Source: Candidatus Korobacter versatilis
GTDB taxonomy: Bacteria; Acidobacteriota; Terriglobia; Terriglobales; Acidobacteriaceae
Reading direction: 5' to 3'
Length of the DNA: 58,275 nt
Assembly: GCA_016185395.1 (NCBI GenBank)
Contig: JACPNR010000001.1
Coordinates: 1-58,275, forward strand
Shown: piece by piece, positions 26,382 through 34,800 of the stretch
How the letters are laid out: each line of letters opens with the position of its first letter
How positions within the stretch are numbered: the first letter of the stretch is position 1
Made by a program: the position numbers and the translations under genes
Notes under the pieces: generated by a model
What the model was told of the DNA's origin: nothing
What the model saw: the letters and a program-made list of their open reading frames with translations, nothing else
The model's database searches: none

Positions 26382-26455
26382 AGCAATCAGCGGTCAGCAG
26401 TCAGCAGTCAGCGAAGGCGCAGTTTTGGTTGATTGCTAATTGCTGATTGCAGAGA
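26382..26455. repeat. Word-like quasi-palindrome after pmbA
   Basis: GCAATCAGCGGTCAGCAGTCAGCAGTCAGC faces TGATTGCTAATTGCTGATTGC. It is the same construction as at 14447 (CAGC words) but with different letters. It probably ends the tldD-pmbA transcript. Confidence 0.65.
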
Positions 26456-26506
26456 GTTCGGCGGGGCGACTATGCTTCAAGTCGGAATGAAGATGGTGAG
26501 GACACG

Positions 26507-26986
26507 ATGAAAGGCGATCCGAAGATCATCACGATGTTGAACGAGGTGCTCAAGGCGGAGCTCACTGCCATCAACCAGTATTTCCTGCACGCCGAGATGT
26601 GCGAGAACTGGGGGTACGAGCGGCTGGCGGAGCACACGCGCAAGGAGTCCATCGAGGAGATGCGCCACGCGGAGAAGTTGATGGAGCGCATCCTTTATCT
26701 GGACGGCACGCCCAACATGAGCGACTACTTCAAGATCGTGATCGGGAAAGACGTACCGGCGCAATTCAAGAGCGACCTGCAACTGGAAGTCGACGCGGTG
26801 AAGCGCCTCAACGATTTCGTGGAGCAGGCACGCGCGCTTGGCGACAACGGGTCGCGCGACCTCTTCCAGCACATCCTCGAAGACGAGGAAGAGCACATCG
26901 ACTGGCTCGAGGCGCAGCTCGGCATGATCACCGAGATCGGCATCCAGAACTACCTCGCGCAGCAGATCTACGAGGGCAAGGAGTAA
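26507..26986 (+). CDS. bfr: Bacterioferritin
   Basis: A 24-mer iron store with a di-iron ferroxidase centre and haem between subunits. Ferroxidase ligands are visible: Glu in LKAELTAINQYFLHAEM, Glu and His in ESIEEMRHAEKLMERIL, and EDEEEHIDWLEAQL. The haem ligand Met (in EEMRHA) is kept, so this is a haem-type Bfr rather than a plain ferritin. The start is ATG 26507 with GAGG upstream. Length is 159 aa. Confidence 0.97.
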   Translation: MKGDPKIITMLNEVLKAELTAINQYFLHAEMCENWGYERLAEHTRKESIEEMRHAEKLMERILYLDGTPNMSDYFKIVIGKDVPAQFKSDLQLEVDAVKRLNDFVEQARALGDNGSRDLFQHILEDEEEHIDWLEAQLGMITEIGIQNYLAQQIYEGKE

Positions 26987-26998
26987 CCCCTTGCGGTA

Positions 26999-27030
26999 GA
27001 CGGACGCCGGCGACCCCGCCGGCGTTTCGC
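26999..27030. repeat. REP-like palindrome CGCCGGCG-ACCC-CGCCGGCG
   Basis: Short GC palindrome after bfr, of the same family as those near 7430 and 20127. It could terminate bfr. Confidence 0.6.
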
Positions 27031-27089
27031 TGTTTCCGGGTGCTAAAATGACTGTGCTCCCCTGAGTCACGCCTTCCTGAAACAGATAC

Positions 27090-27179
27090 GGAGAGATGGC
27101 CGAGTGGCTGAAGGCGCACGCTTGGAAAGCGTGTTTACTCGAAAGGGTAACGTGGGTTCGAATCCCACTCTCTCCGCCA
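27090..27179 (+). tRNA. tRNA-Ser (anticodon GGA)
   Basis: Acceptor stem GGAGAGA/TCTCTCC, anticodon stem-loop CACGC-TTGGAAA-GCGTG with anticodon GGA, a long class II variable arm (about TTTACTCGAAAGGGTAAC), T-loop GGTTCGAATCC and encoded CCA. It reads UCC/UCU serine codons. A -10-like TAAAAT lies at 27044-27049. Confidence 0.97.
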
Positions 27180-27269
27180 TTCCTTCCTGCCGGCGGCTTT
27201 TCTAAAACCGCGTCCGTCCTTTACCATGGCGTGCATAACGTTCTAACTGCCCGTGCGTCCAAGGTGAAT

Positions 27270-29309
27270 ATGCGCAAAGTCCTGCTCTGCTGCCCCTCCT
27301 TTTTCCTGATCGCCGCGTGCGCTGTTGCACAAGACAAAGCGCCGACCATGCCGTACACACCGAGCCTCGATCCGCAGGCGATGGACAAGTCCGCCGACCC
27401 GTGCGCCGACTTCTATCGCTTCTCGTGCGGCGGGTGGCAGAAGAGCAATCCCATCCCGCCGGACCAGACGTCGTGGTCGGTCTACGGCAAGCTCTACCAG
27501 GACAACCTGAATTTCCTGCGCGGCATTTTGGACGAAGCCGCGACGGCCAAGCGGCGCGACGTGGTCACGCGCGAGATCGGCGACTTCTACGGCGCCTGCA
27601 TGGACGAAGCGGGCGTGGAGAAGCGCGGGCTCGCCTCGCTGCAGGCTGACCTCGACGCCATCGCGAAGCTGAAGTCGGCGAAGGATGTTACGCCGCTGCT
27701 CGCGCGCCTGCAGTTCGCTTACGGGCGGACCATCCTGTTCGCGCAGGGCTCCACGCAGGACCCCGACGATTCCGAGCAGCAGATCGCGGAAGTGGACCAG
27801 GGCGGCCTCGGACTGCCGGACCGCGACTACTACCTGAAAGACGACGCGAAGTCGAAGGAGATCCGCGACCGCTACGTCCAGCACGTGCAGAAAGTTTTCG
27901 AGCTGATGGGCGAGGATCCCGCCGCGGCCAAGAACGATGCCGCCACCGTCATGCGCATGGAGACGGCGTTCGCCAAGGCGCAGCTCAGCCGCGTCGATCG
28001 GCGCGATCCCTACAAGCTGAAGCACAAGATGAAGGTCGCCGACCTCGCGCAACTCGCGCCCAACATTGACTGGCAGCGCTACTACAAGGACCTGAAGTAT
28101 CCGGCGATCTCGATCATGAACGTCGCCACGCCGGATTACTTCAAGCAGATCAGCGCGCAGCTCACGAGCGACCCCATCGCCGATTGGAAGACGTACCTGC
28201 GCTTCCACGTGGTGGATTCGTCGTCGCCCTTCCTGCCGGCAAGATTCGTGGACGAGAACTTCGAGTTCTATCGCAAGTACCTGCGCGGCGCGAAAGAGCA
28301 GCAGCCGCGCTGGAAGCGTTGCGTGCAGTACACCGACCGCGACCTTGGGGAAGCGCTGGGCCAGGCCTATGTGAAGAAGCTGTTCTCGCCGGAGATCAAG
28401 GCGGCCACGCTCGACATGACGCGGCGCGTCGAGGAAGCCATGGCGCTGCGCATCCGCGAGCTCGACTGGATGAGCCCGGAGACCAAGCAGCAGGCGCTGG
28501 CCAAGCTGGCGGGCATCCGCAACAAGATCGGGTATCCCGACAAGTGGCGGGATTACAGCTCGGTGAAGATCGCGCGCGATGACTTTGCCGGGAACGTTTC
28601 GCGGACGCAGGAGTTCGAGCGGCGCCGCGACATCAACAAGGTCGGCCAGCCGGTGGACCACGGCGAGTGGGGCATGACGCCGCCGACCGTCAACGCCTAC
28701 TACAACCCGCAGATGAACGACGTGAACTTCGCCGCCGGCGTGCTACAGCCGCCGCTCTATGACGCGAAGCTCGACGACGCTCCCAACTACGGCGACACCG
28801 GTGGCACCATCGGCCACGAGCTCACGCATGCCTTTGACGATGAAGGCAGCCAGTTCGACGCCAAAGGGAACCTGAAAGACTGGTGGACGAAAGACGACCG
28901 CGCGAAGTTCGACACGCGCACCAAGTGCGTGCAGGACCAGTACGCGGGATACGTGGTGGTGGACGACATCCACATCAACAGCAAGCTGACGCTCGGCGAA
29001 GACGTGGCCGACCTCGGCGGCGAGATCCTGGCGTACATCGCGTGGAAAGACGCGACCAAAGGGAAGACGCTCGAGGCGCGCGACGGGCTTACGCCCGACC
29101 AGCGCTTCTTCGTGGGCTTCGCGCAGTGGGCGTGCGCGAACGAGCGCGAGGAGGACATGCGCGTGCGCGCCGCCACCGATCCGCATTCGCCGGCAAAGTA
29201 CCGCGTGAACGGCGTGGTGGTGAACATGCCGGAGTTCTCGCAGGCGTTCTCGTGCAAGGCCGGGCAGCCGATGGTCAACGCGCCGGACAAGGTGTGCAAA
29301 GTCTGGTAA
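27270..29309 (+). CDS. Secreted M13-family zinc metallopeptidase, 679 aa
   Basis: A neprilysin/PepO-type gluzincin. The signal peptide (MRKVLLCCPSFFLIAACAVA) ends with a possible lipobox. The family N-terminus is DPCADFYRFSCGGWQKSNPIP. The substrate strand is NAYYNPQMNDVNFAAGVLQPP. Zinc ligands are GHELTHAFDDEG (HExxH) and the third-ligand Glu in GEDVADLGG. The C-terminus carries the usual PHSPAKYRVNGVVVNMPEFSQAF and VW end. ATG 27270 is chosen because upstream in-frame codons lie in the tRNA. It probably degrades peptides in the periplasm or outside. Confidence 0.95.
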   Translation: MRKVLLCCPSFFLIAACAVAQDKAPTMPYTPSLDPQAMDKSADPCADFYRFSCGGWQKSNPIPPDQTSWSVYGKLYQDNLNFLRGILDEAATAKRRDVVTREIGDFYGACMDEAGVEKRGLASLQADLDAIAKLKSAKDVTPLLARLQFAYGRTILFAQGSTQDPDDSEQQIAEVDQGGLGLPDRDYYLKDDAKSKEIRDRYVQHVQKVFELMGEDPAAAKNDAATVMRMETAFAKAQLSRVDRRDPYKLKHKMKVADLAQLAPNIDWQRYYKDLKYPAISIMNVATPDYFKQISAQLTSDPIADWKTYLRFHVVDSSSPFLPARFVDENFEFYRKYLRGAKEQQPRWKRCVQYTDRDLGEALGQAYVKKLFSPEIKAATLDMTRRVEEAMALRIRELDWMSPETKQQALAKLAGIRNKIGYPDKWRDYSSVKIARDDFAGNVSRTQEFERRRDINKVGQPVDHGEWGMTPPTVNAYYNPQMNDVNFAAGVLQPPLYDAKLDDAPNYGDTGGTIGHELTHAFDDEGSQFDAKGNLKDWWTKDDRAKFDTRTKCVQDQYAGYVVVDDIHINSKLTLGEDVADLGGEILAYIAWKDATKGKTLEARDGLTPDQRFFVGFAQWACANEREEDMRVRAATDPHSPAKYRVNGVVVNMPEFSQAFSCKAGQPMVNAPDKVCKVW

Positions 29310-29315
29310 CTGAAT

Positions 29316-29996
29316 CTAATCGCATTTCGGCGTGACGGTCTCGCGGAAAGCGCTGAGGACCTGCTGTGGCAGCTCAGCGGCCTTCTTCTTTGCGGCGCGG
29401 CTGAAACCAAGGTCGTGACCGGCGCCCTCCACGATGAGCAAGCGTGGCTTGGTCGGGACGAGCCGCACCGCGGCTTCCAGCTCGGCCGGCGCGCCGAATG
29501 GGTCTTTCGAGCCGCTGATGAACAGCACGGGAGCGTGGATGCTGGGCAGATGTTTCGTCCGCAACTGCCCCGGTCTTCCCGGCGGATGCAGCGGATAGGA
29601 CAGCACCAGCAATCCATCGCACACCTTTGGATCTTCGGCGGCGAGCATCGTCGCCTGGCGTCCGCCGTAGGAGGCGCCGCCGAGGAACATCCTGCCGGGC
29701 ATGAAGCTCCGGCAAAACTCGGCCGCGCGGCGCAGCCCTTCGCGATCTTCTGCGCCGTTGCCGCGCGGAGGCCCGTGCGGGCGCGCCTGCCGGTAGGGAA
29801 GGTCGCAGCGCAGCACGGTCAGTCCGGTCGCGGCGAAGGCTTCGGCGAGCGCGATGAGCAGTGGCGCGTTCGCGTTCCCGCCCGCGCCGTGCGTGAGGAT
29901 GAGCGCGTCTCCGCACGGCCTTTCGGGGCGATGCAGAAAGCCGCGGACGGCGGGCGTGCGCGCCGTGTCCGCGACCCTCTCGACAATGGCCGGCAT
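29316..29996 (-). CDS. Alpha/beta hydrolase (dienelactone hydrolase/Tex30-KANL3-like), 226 aa
   Basis: The oxyanion region is LILTHGAGGNANAPLL. The nucleophile elbow is GASYGG, the acid is probably Asp in SGSKDPFGAP, and the His is in EGAGHDLGF. This is the compact fold of the Tex30/KANL3-like hydrolase group. The substrate is unknown. It starts 7 bp after the DUF2911 gene stop, hence an operon, and is convergent with the M13 gene (6-bp gap). Confidence 0.82.
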   Translation of the reverse strand: MPAIVERVADTARTPAVRGFLHRPERPCGDALILTHGAGGNANAPLLIALAEAFAATGLTVLRCDLPYRQARPHGPPRGNGAEDREGLRRAAEFCRSFMPGRMFLGGASYGGRQATMLAAEDPKVCDGLLVLSYPLHPPGRPGQLRTKHLPSIHAPVLFISGSKDPFGAPAELEAAVRLVPTKPRLLIVEGAGHDLGFSRAAKKKAAELPQQVLSAFRETVTPKCD

Positions 29997-30003
29997 GCGG
30001 TGG

Positions 30004-30552
30004 CTACTTCTTTTCCGCGATTTCGATGGAGGCGCGCGTCTTTTCCCAATCGATGCGCAGCGTGCAGACGTCCTTCTGCTGCGGCGGGTTCATGAACGAG
30101 ATGTGCAGCTTCTCCATCGGGATCTCGATGACCTCCGTCTTCATGTCGAAGCGTCCGAGGTCCTGGCCTTCGGGATACGGAATGCCCCACTGCCCGGTCT
30201 TCTTGCTGAGGATGAGCTTCCACTGCTTTTCGCCGGGAAGGGTGTAGAGCGTGTAGCTGCCCGCCGGGACGGTGGCGCCGCCGATGACGACGTCGGTGGC
30301 CGGCACGAACGTGGTGGCCTCATTCGCGCCGGTACGCCACACTTCGTTGAAGGGCACGAGTCCGCCGAAGATCTTGCGGCCATTCATCGAGGGGACGCTG
30401 TAGGCCACCGTGATGGTCTTGCCGTCGGCGAAAGTGCAGACGGCGGGCGCGGCGGGCTGGCTGGGGCGCTTCGACTTATCCGGCGCGGGCTTCTGCGCGA
30501 ACGTGGCGAGCGAAACGAAAAGCAGCACAGCGAGCAAAACGGTCTTGCGCAT
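30004..30552 (-). CDS. DUF2911 exported protein, 182 aa
   Basis: A signal peptide (MRKTVLLAVLLFVSLATFAQ) is followed by a DUF2911 domain: YSVPSMNGRKIFGGLVPFNEVWRTGANEATTFVPATDVVIGGATVPAGSYTLYTLPGEKQWKLILSK-type segments. The family is common in Bacteroidetes and Acidobacteria and has no established function. The GGAGGAG ribosome site fixes the start at 30552. First gene of a two-gene operon with the hydrolase. Confidence 0.9.
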   Translation of the reverse strand: MRKTVLLAVLLFVSLATFAQKPAPDKSKRPSQPAAPAVCTFADGKTITVAYSVPSMNGRKIFGGLVPFNEVWRTGANEATTFVPATDVVIGGATVPAGSYTLYTLPGEKQWKLILSKKTGQWGIPYPEGQDLGRFDMKTEVIEIPMEKLHISFMNPPQQKDVCTLRIDWEKTRASIEIAEKK

Positions 30553-30600
30553 GGACTCCTCCAGGGACTGATAAATGACCCACCAGTTTACAATCCCGCC

Positions 30601-30852
30601 ATGTCCGTATTCGACGAGCGCCACGAAGATTTAGAACGCTATGAGTTTCAGATGGGCGTGCCGCGCGGACGCCTGGCCGCCACGCTCGACGCGCTCACCG
30701 ACGCCATCGTGCTCGTCGGACAACACGGCGTCTATTGCCAGAGCGCGCGCCAGCCGGGGAAGCCGGCGATGGACGTGCAGCTCATCCTGAAGTTGTTGAA
30801 TGATTCGAAGGCGCTGGTGAGCTCGACGATGGAAGAGCTGAAAAAGAAATAG
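30601..30852 (+). CDS. Hypothetical protein, 83 aa
   Basis: Starts MSVFDERHEDLERYEFQMGV. It is probably helical, with no TM segment and a Lys-rich end (MEELKKK). No family is recognised. TACAAT (30589-30594) ends 6 nt before the ATG, so the mRNA is probably leaderless. It is divergent from the DUF2911 gene. Confidence 0.6.
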   Translation: MSVFDERHEDLERYEFQMGVPRGRLAATLDALTDAIVLVGQHGVYCQSARQPGKPAMDVQLILKLLNDSKALVSSTMEELKKK

Positions 30853-30960
30853 CACTGCGGAATTGCCGGAGTGCGGAACTGCCGAATCGGAAAAGAAAGC
30901 CGAACTGCGGTTGCAAATTCCGCAGTTCGGCACTTCCGCAAAGCCGCAATCCCTACAGCG
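30851..30960. repeat. Word-like quasi-palindrome between convergent genes
   Basis: CTGCGGAATTGCCGGAGTGCGGAACTGCCG faces CCGAACTGCGG and TTCCGCAGTTCGGCACTTCCGC. The words are variants of GCGGAACTGCCG on both arms, and the element separates two stop codons. Confidence 0.65.
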
Positions 30961-32743
30961 TGTACTTGCCGGCTTCGATCACGCGCTCCGCGACCTTTTG
31001 TCGCAGCGCGATGGTGTTGGCCGGTTCGTGTTTGGCGAGGCGGCGGATGATCGCCATCTGGCTGCGCAGCATGTCGCCCTCGGCGACGGCGGGCGCGACC
31101 TTGCGGGCGGCGGCTTCGAGCTTGTGCATCGCGTCCATCAGGTAGCACTGCGTCATCGCGATGGCGAGCTGGCACTTCTCCTCGCCATTCTTCTCGATCA
31201 GCTTGCGGGTGCGCAGCACGGCCGAGTCCATCGCGTAGGTCTCGATGATCATGTCGGCGATGGCGCCCATGATCTCCTGCTGCTCCTGCAGCGCCATCAT
31301 GTATTTCTGTGACGCGGCGCCGGCCAGCAGCAGCGTAAGCTTCTTCGCGTTGCTCACCAGCTTGCGTTCGCCGGCGAGCGCGCCTTCGAACTCCTCGGTG
31401 GAGGGGCCGGCCATCACTTCATCGAGCGTGCGCTTGATGGCGGGCATGAGCGGGAGCTGTCCGCTGATAGCGCGCTTCAAGAGCCAGCCGGTGATGATGA
31501 GGCGGTTGATCTCGTTCGTGCCTTCGAAGATGCGGTTCACGCGCGCGTCGCGATAGGCGCGCTCGGCCGGATATTCCTCCACGAAGCCGTAGCCGCCGTA
31601 GATCTGCACCTGCTCGTCGACGACGCGGTCGATGGCCTCCGACGCCCACACCTTGGCGATCGAGCACTCGACGGCGTACTCCTCGATGCCTTTGCGGATC
31701 TGCGTGGCGGCGTCAGCCGACTTCTTGTCGATGCCGGAGAGTGCGGCGTCGATCATGCCGACGGTGCGGTAGCAGAGCGCCTCGCCAACGTAGACGCGGA
31801 TGGCCATGTTCGCCAGCATCTCGCGGACCAAGCCGAAGTCGGAGATGGACTTGCCGAAGGCCTTGCGCTGCCTGGCGTATCCGGTGGCGTTGCCCAGCGC
31901 CGTACGCATGCCGCCGACCACACCGGCACCCAGCTTGAAGCGGCCGATGTTCAGGATGTTGAAGGCGATGATGTGTCCCTTACCGATCTCGCCGAGCAGG
32001 TTCTCCGCCGGCACCTGGCAGTCGTTGAGGATGAGCGGCGCGGTGGACGATCCGCGGATGCCGAGTTTTTTTTCTTCCGCGCCGACCGAGAAGCCCGGAA
32101 ACGTCTTCTCCACGATGAACGCGGTGAACTTCTCGCCATCGATCTTCGCAAACACAACGTAGACGTCGGCGAAGTTGGCGTTCGTGATCCACATCTTCTC
32201 GCCGTTGAGGACGTAGGTCTTCTTGTCGGCGGAGAGCACGGCCTTGGTGCGGCAATTCATCGCGTCGGAGCCGGAGGTGGATTCCGAAAGCGCGTACGCG
32301 CCGACCCATTCGCCGCTCGCGAGCTTGGGCAGGTACTTCTGCTTCTGCTCGGCGGTGCCGAAGTAGACGATGGGCAGCGTGCCGATGCCGACGTGCGCGC
32401 CCCAGCTCACCGAGAACGAACCGGACTTCGCGATGCGGTCGGCGATGATCGCGCTCGAGACTTTATCCATGTCGGCGCCGCCGTATTCTTCGGGGACATC
32501 GACGTTGGCGATGCCGATCTCGCTGGCCTTCTTCAGTAGCTCACGCGTGACCGACCACTCCTTGTGCTCGATGCGCTCGATGTTGGGCACGATCTCCTTG
32601 AGCGCGAACTCTTCGGTGGTGGCGGCGATCTGCTGGTGCTCGTCGGTGAAATCTTCCGGAGTAAAGACGTCCTCCAGCGGACGGTCTTCGATCAGCCAGC
32701 TGCCGCCGGCGATCTTCGTTTTCGGTAAGGCTGCTGTTGCCAT
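30953..32743 (-). CDS. fadE: Acyl-CoA dehydrogenase, FadE (YusJ/VLCAD type), 596 aa
   Basis: First step of fatty acid beta-oxidation. FAD/substrate blocks are GAYALSESTSGSDAMNCRTKAV, WITNANFADVYVVFAKI and GRFKLGAGVVGG. The catalytic Glu is in RIFEGTNEINR. A C-terminal extension beyond 400 residues is typical of the VLCAD/ACAD9-like and B. subtilis FadE form (about 594 aa). The start at 32743 has AAGGGG upstream. It is the last gene of the fadN-fadA-fadE operon, displaced from fadA by a GxxExxY insertion. Confidence 0.94.
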   Translation of the reverse strand: MATAALPKTKIAGGSWLIEDRPLEDVFTPEDFTDEHQQIAATTEEFALKEIVPNIERIEHKEWSVTRELLKKASEIGIANVDVPEEYGGADMDKVSSAIIADRIAKSGSFSVSWGAHVGIGTLPIVYFGTAEQKQKYLPKLASGEWVGAYALSESTSGSDAMNCRTKAVLSADKKTYVLNGEKMWITNANFADVYVVFAKIDGEKFTAFIVEKTFPGFSVGAEEKKLGIRGSSTAPLILNDCQVPAENLLGEIGKGHIIAFNILNIGRFKLGAGVVGGMRTALGNATGYARQRKAFGKSISDFGLVREMLANMAIRVYVGEALCYRTVGMIDAALSGIDKKSADAATQIRKGIEEYAVECSIAKVWASEAIDRVVDEQVQIYGGYGFVEEYPAERAYRDARVNRIFEGTNEINRLIITGWLLKRAISGQLPLMPAIKRTLDEVMAGPSTEEFEGALAGERKLVSNAKKLTLLLAGAASQKYMMALQEQQEIMGAIADMIIETYAMDSAVLRTRKLIEKNGEEKCQLAIAMTQCYLMDAMHKLEAAARKVAPAVAEGDMLRSQMAIIRRLAKHEPANTIALRQKVAERVIEAGKYTL

Positions 32744-32753
32744 AAAACCCCTT

Positions 32754-33238
32754 TTAACCACGAAGGACACGAAGGACCACGAAGGAAATCATTTCCATTT
32801 CTTTCCTTCGACAAACCGCTTGATACCGTCCTTCAGATGCGCCACGTGGAAATTGATGATCAGTCCTAGCGACTTCTTGCTCAGCTTCAGATACGAGATG
32901 ATTTGGGCCTTATGAACGTTGTTGATCGCCTCGATACACTTGATCTCGACGATGACGAGGTCATCGACCAGCACGTCAAGCCGATAACCCACTTCCAGCT
33001 CTACGCCGTCGTAAACGATGGGGAGTGGAACCTGGCACTGAACCTGATGTCCGAGCCCTCTGAGCTCGTGCGCAAGGCAAGCCTCGTATGCACTCTCCAG
33101 CATTCCGGGCCCCAGCGCGGTGTGCACTTTCATCGCGGCTGTAATGATCGAGCGACTGATCTCCAGCGCGGACCGCGATGGTGCTGCACCAGAAAATGCC
33201 ATAAAACCTTCGTGAACCTTCGTGCCCTTAGTGGTTAA
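32754..33238. mobile_element. Putative GxxExxY cassette bounded by 32-bp inverted repeats
   Basis: Left end 32754-32785 and right end 33207-33238 are inverted copies matching at 28 of 32 positions. Each begins TTAACCAC and carries repeated CACGAAGG units at about 11-nt spacing. Between them is only the GxxExxY gene. The right end supplies the stop codon of fadA, and the left end lies 11 bp before the fadE start, so the 485-bp unit sits exactly between two operon genes. No transposase is inside, so it would have to be mobilised in trans. Confidence 0.55.
32789..33202 (-). CDS. GxxExxY family protein (PD-(D/E)XK-like), 137 aa
   Basis: The family signature GPGMLESAYE (GxxExxY) is at about residues 31-40. 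A nuclease-like core follows (YRLDVLVDDLVIVEIKC: Asp then Glu-x-Lys) and an IISYLKL/LGLIINFH helix-strand pair. These small proteins are widespread in environmental genomes and have no proven role. A PD-(D/E)XK fold suggests DNA binding or cleavage. ATG 33202 is used. The codons upstream encode the repeat itself ([10 protein letters not shown]). It interrupts fadA-fadE. Confidence 0.9.
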   Translation of the reverse strand: MAFSGAAPSRSALEISRSIITAAMKVHTALGPGMLESAYEACLAHELRGLGHQVQCQVPLPIVYDGVELEVGYRLDVLVDDLVIVEIKCIEAINNVHKAQIISYLKLSKKSLGLIINFHVAHLKDGIKRFVEGKKWK

Positions 33239-34410
33239 AGCTTTTCGATAATCCCCGCCGCGCCCATGCCGCCGCCGACGCACATCGTCACGATGCCGTA
33301 CTTCGCCTTGCGGCGCTCGAGCTCGCGCAGGATGCTCGCGACCAACTTTGCTCCGGTGCAGCCGAGCGGATGTCCGAGCGCGATGGCGCCGCCGTTCGGG
33401 TTGATCTTATCCAGCGGCAACCCTGCTTCTTGGATGACGGAAAGCGCCTGCGCGGCGAAGGCCTCGTTCAACTCGAATACCGAAATGTCGTCCAGCTTGA
33501 GTCCGGCCAGCTTCAGGACCTTCGGGATGGCGTAGACCGGGCCGAGTCCCATTTCTTCTGGTTTGTAACCGGCGGTGGCATAGGCGACCAGGCGCCCGAG
33601 CGGCTTGAGGCCGAGCGACTTGGCGCGTTCGTCGGACATGAGGACCGTGGCGGCGGCGCCGTCGGACATCTGCGACGAATTGCCGGCGGTGACCGTGCCC
33701 TTCATGTGGAACGCCGGCTTGAGCGCGGCGAGCGCTTCGAGCGTGGTGTCGGCGCGCGGACCTTCGTCGGTCTTGAACGTGATCTCGGTGCGCTTCGGCT
33801 TGCTTCCGTTAGGAGTCGTAAAGCTCACGGGAACGGGAACCGTTTCGTCGGCAAACTTCCCGCCCTCGATCGCCGCGAGCGCCTTCTTGTGTGAGGCGAG
33901 CGAGAACTCGTCCGCCTGCTGGCGCGTGATGTTAAAGCGCTGCGCGAGCCGCTCGGCGGTGAGGCCCATCGAGAGATAGGCGTCCGGGTAGTTAGCGACC
34001 AGCCAGGGATTCGCCGAGACCTTGTGGCCGCCCATGGGGATCATGGTCATGGATTCCACGCCGCCGGCGACCACGACCTCCGCGCCGCCGCCGCGGATGC
34101 GGTCGCTGGCGAGCGCGATGGCCTGCAGCCCGGAGGAGCAGAAGCGATTGATGGTCATGGCCGAGACCTCGACCGGCAGCCCGGCGCGCAGCGAAGCGAT
34201 GCGCGCTACGTTCATGCCCTGCTCCGCCTCTGGCATGGCGCAGCCGAGGATGACGTCTTCGATCTCCTTGGCGTCGAGTTGCGGCACGCGCGCGAGCGCG
34301 CCTTGGATTGCGACGGCGGCAAGGTCGTCCGGCCGCGTCGCGCGCAGCGTGCCCTTGTAGGCCTTGCCGACCGGCGTCCGGACCGAACTGACTATGACTG
34401 CATCACGCAT
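33235..34410 (-). CDS. fadA: Thiolase, acetyl-CoA acyltransferase
   Basis: Catalyses the thiolytic cleavage of 3-ketoacyl-CoA. The nucleophile Cys is in [15 protein letters not shown], the catalytic His in [19 protein letters not shown] and the second Cys in [11 protein letters not shown]. At 391 residues it equals the length of B. subtilis FadA. GAGGG precedes the start. Its stop codon lies in the right repeat of the GxxExxY cassette. It partners with the FadN-type protein encoded upstream. Confidence 0.96.
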   Translation of the reverse strand: MRDAVIVSSVRTPVGKAYKGTLRATRPDDLAAVAIQGALARVPQLDAKEIEDVILGCAMPEAEQGMNVARIASLRAGLPVEVSAMTINRFCSSGLQAIALASDRIRGGGAEVVVAGGVESMTMIPMGGHKVSANPWLVANYPDAYLSMGLTAERLAQRFNITRQQADEFSLASHKKALAAIEGGKFADETVPVPVSFTTPNGSKPKRTEITFKTDEGPRADTTLEALAALKPAFHMKGTVTAGNSSQMSDGAAATVLMSDERAKSLGLKPLGRLVAYATAGYKPEEMGLGPVYAIPKVLKLAGLKLDDISVFELNEAFAAQALSVIQEAGLPLDKINPNGGAIALGHPLGCTGAKLVASILRELERRKAKYGIVTMCVGGGMGAAGIIEKL

Positions 34411-34440
34411 AAAACCCTCACTTCACCGCCGAGGCGCCGA
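34411..34440. repeat. CGCCGAGG repeat at junction of TM gene and fadA
   Basis: CACCGCCGAGGCGCCGAGGG and then CGCCGAGG: three CGCCGAGG units at 10-nt spacing, overlapping the stop region of the membrane gene. It has the same build as the CACGAAGG repeats around the GxxExxY cassette but with different bases. Confidence 0.55.
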
Positions 34441-34800
34441 GGGCGCCGAGGCCTTGGCTTCTCGCAGGCTTGGCCAAATCAACAATGCCAGCTTCGTCAA
34501 TCCAATGATTAGGATCGAATAGAACGCGAAGTTGAGCGGAACGGAGATCAAGAAGATAGTTGGAAGGTTGCCGCCGCCATGAGAGGTTCCCTGAATGGCC
34601 CCTCCAATCATCCACGCCGGAAGGAGTCCGAATACGCCCAGCATGGTAAGAAAGTGAAAATACTCACTTGCGAAGCTTCCAATACTTACCCAGCCGTAGT
34701 ATTCAGGCACAAATGCAGCCCATACGATTACGCTCCACACCAGGGCAGCCACCCAACATCCACGCATCTGGCTCCGCGTAAGCTTGGTTCTGCTCGACAT
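34423..34800 (-). CDS. Hypothetical 3-TM protein, 125 aa, coupled to fadN
   Basis: Hydrophobic segments lie at about 14-32 (WVAALVWSVIVWAAFVP), 48-66 (FLTMLGVFGLLPAWMIGG) and 80-105 (IFLISVPLNFAFYSILIIGLTKLALLI). Its ATG shares one base with the fadN stop (TGATG), with GAGGAA upstream, so it is translationally coupled. GC content is visibly lower than in neighbours. It lies between fadN and fadA, where other species have nothing, suggesting an insertion. No family is recognised. Confidence 0.65.
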   Translation of the reverse strand: MSSRTKLTRSQMRGCWVAALVWSVIVWAAFVPEYYGWVSIGSFASEYFHFLTMLGVFGLLPAWMIGGAIQGTSHGGGNLPTIFLISVPLNFAFYSILIIGLTKLALLIWPSLREAKASAPSAPRR

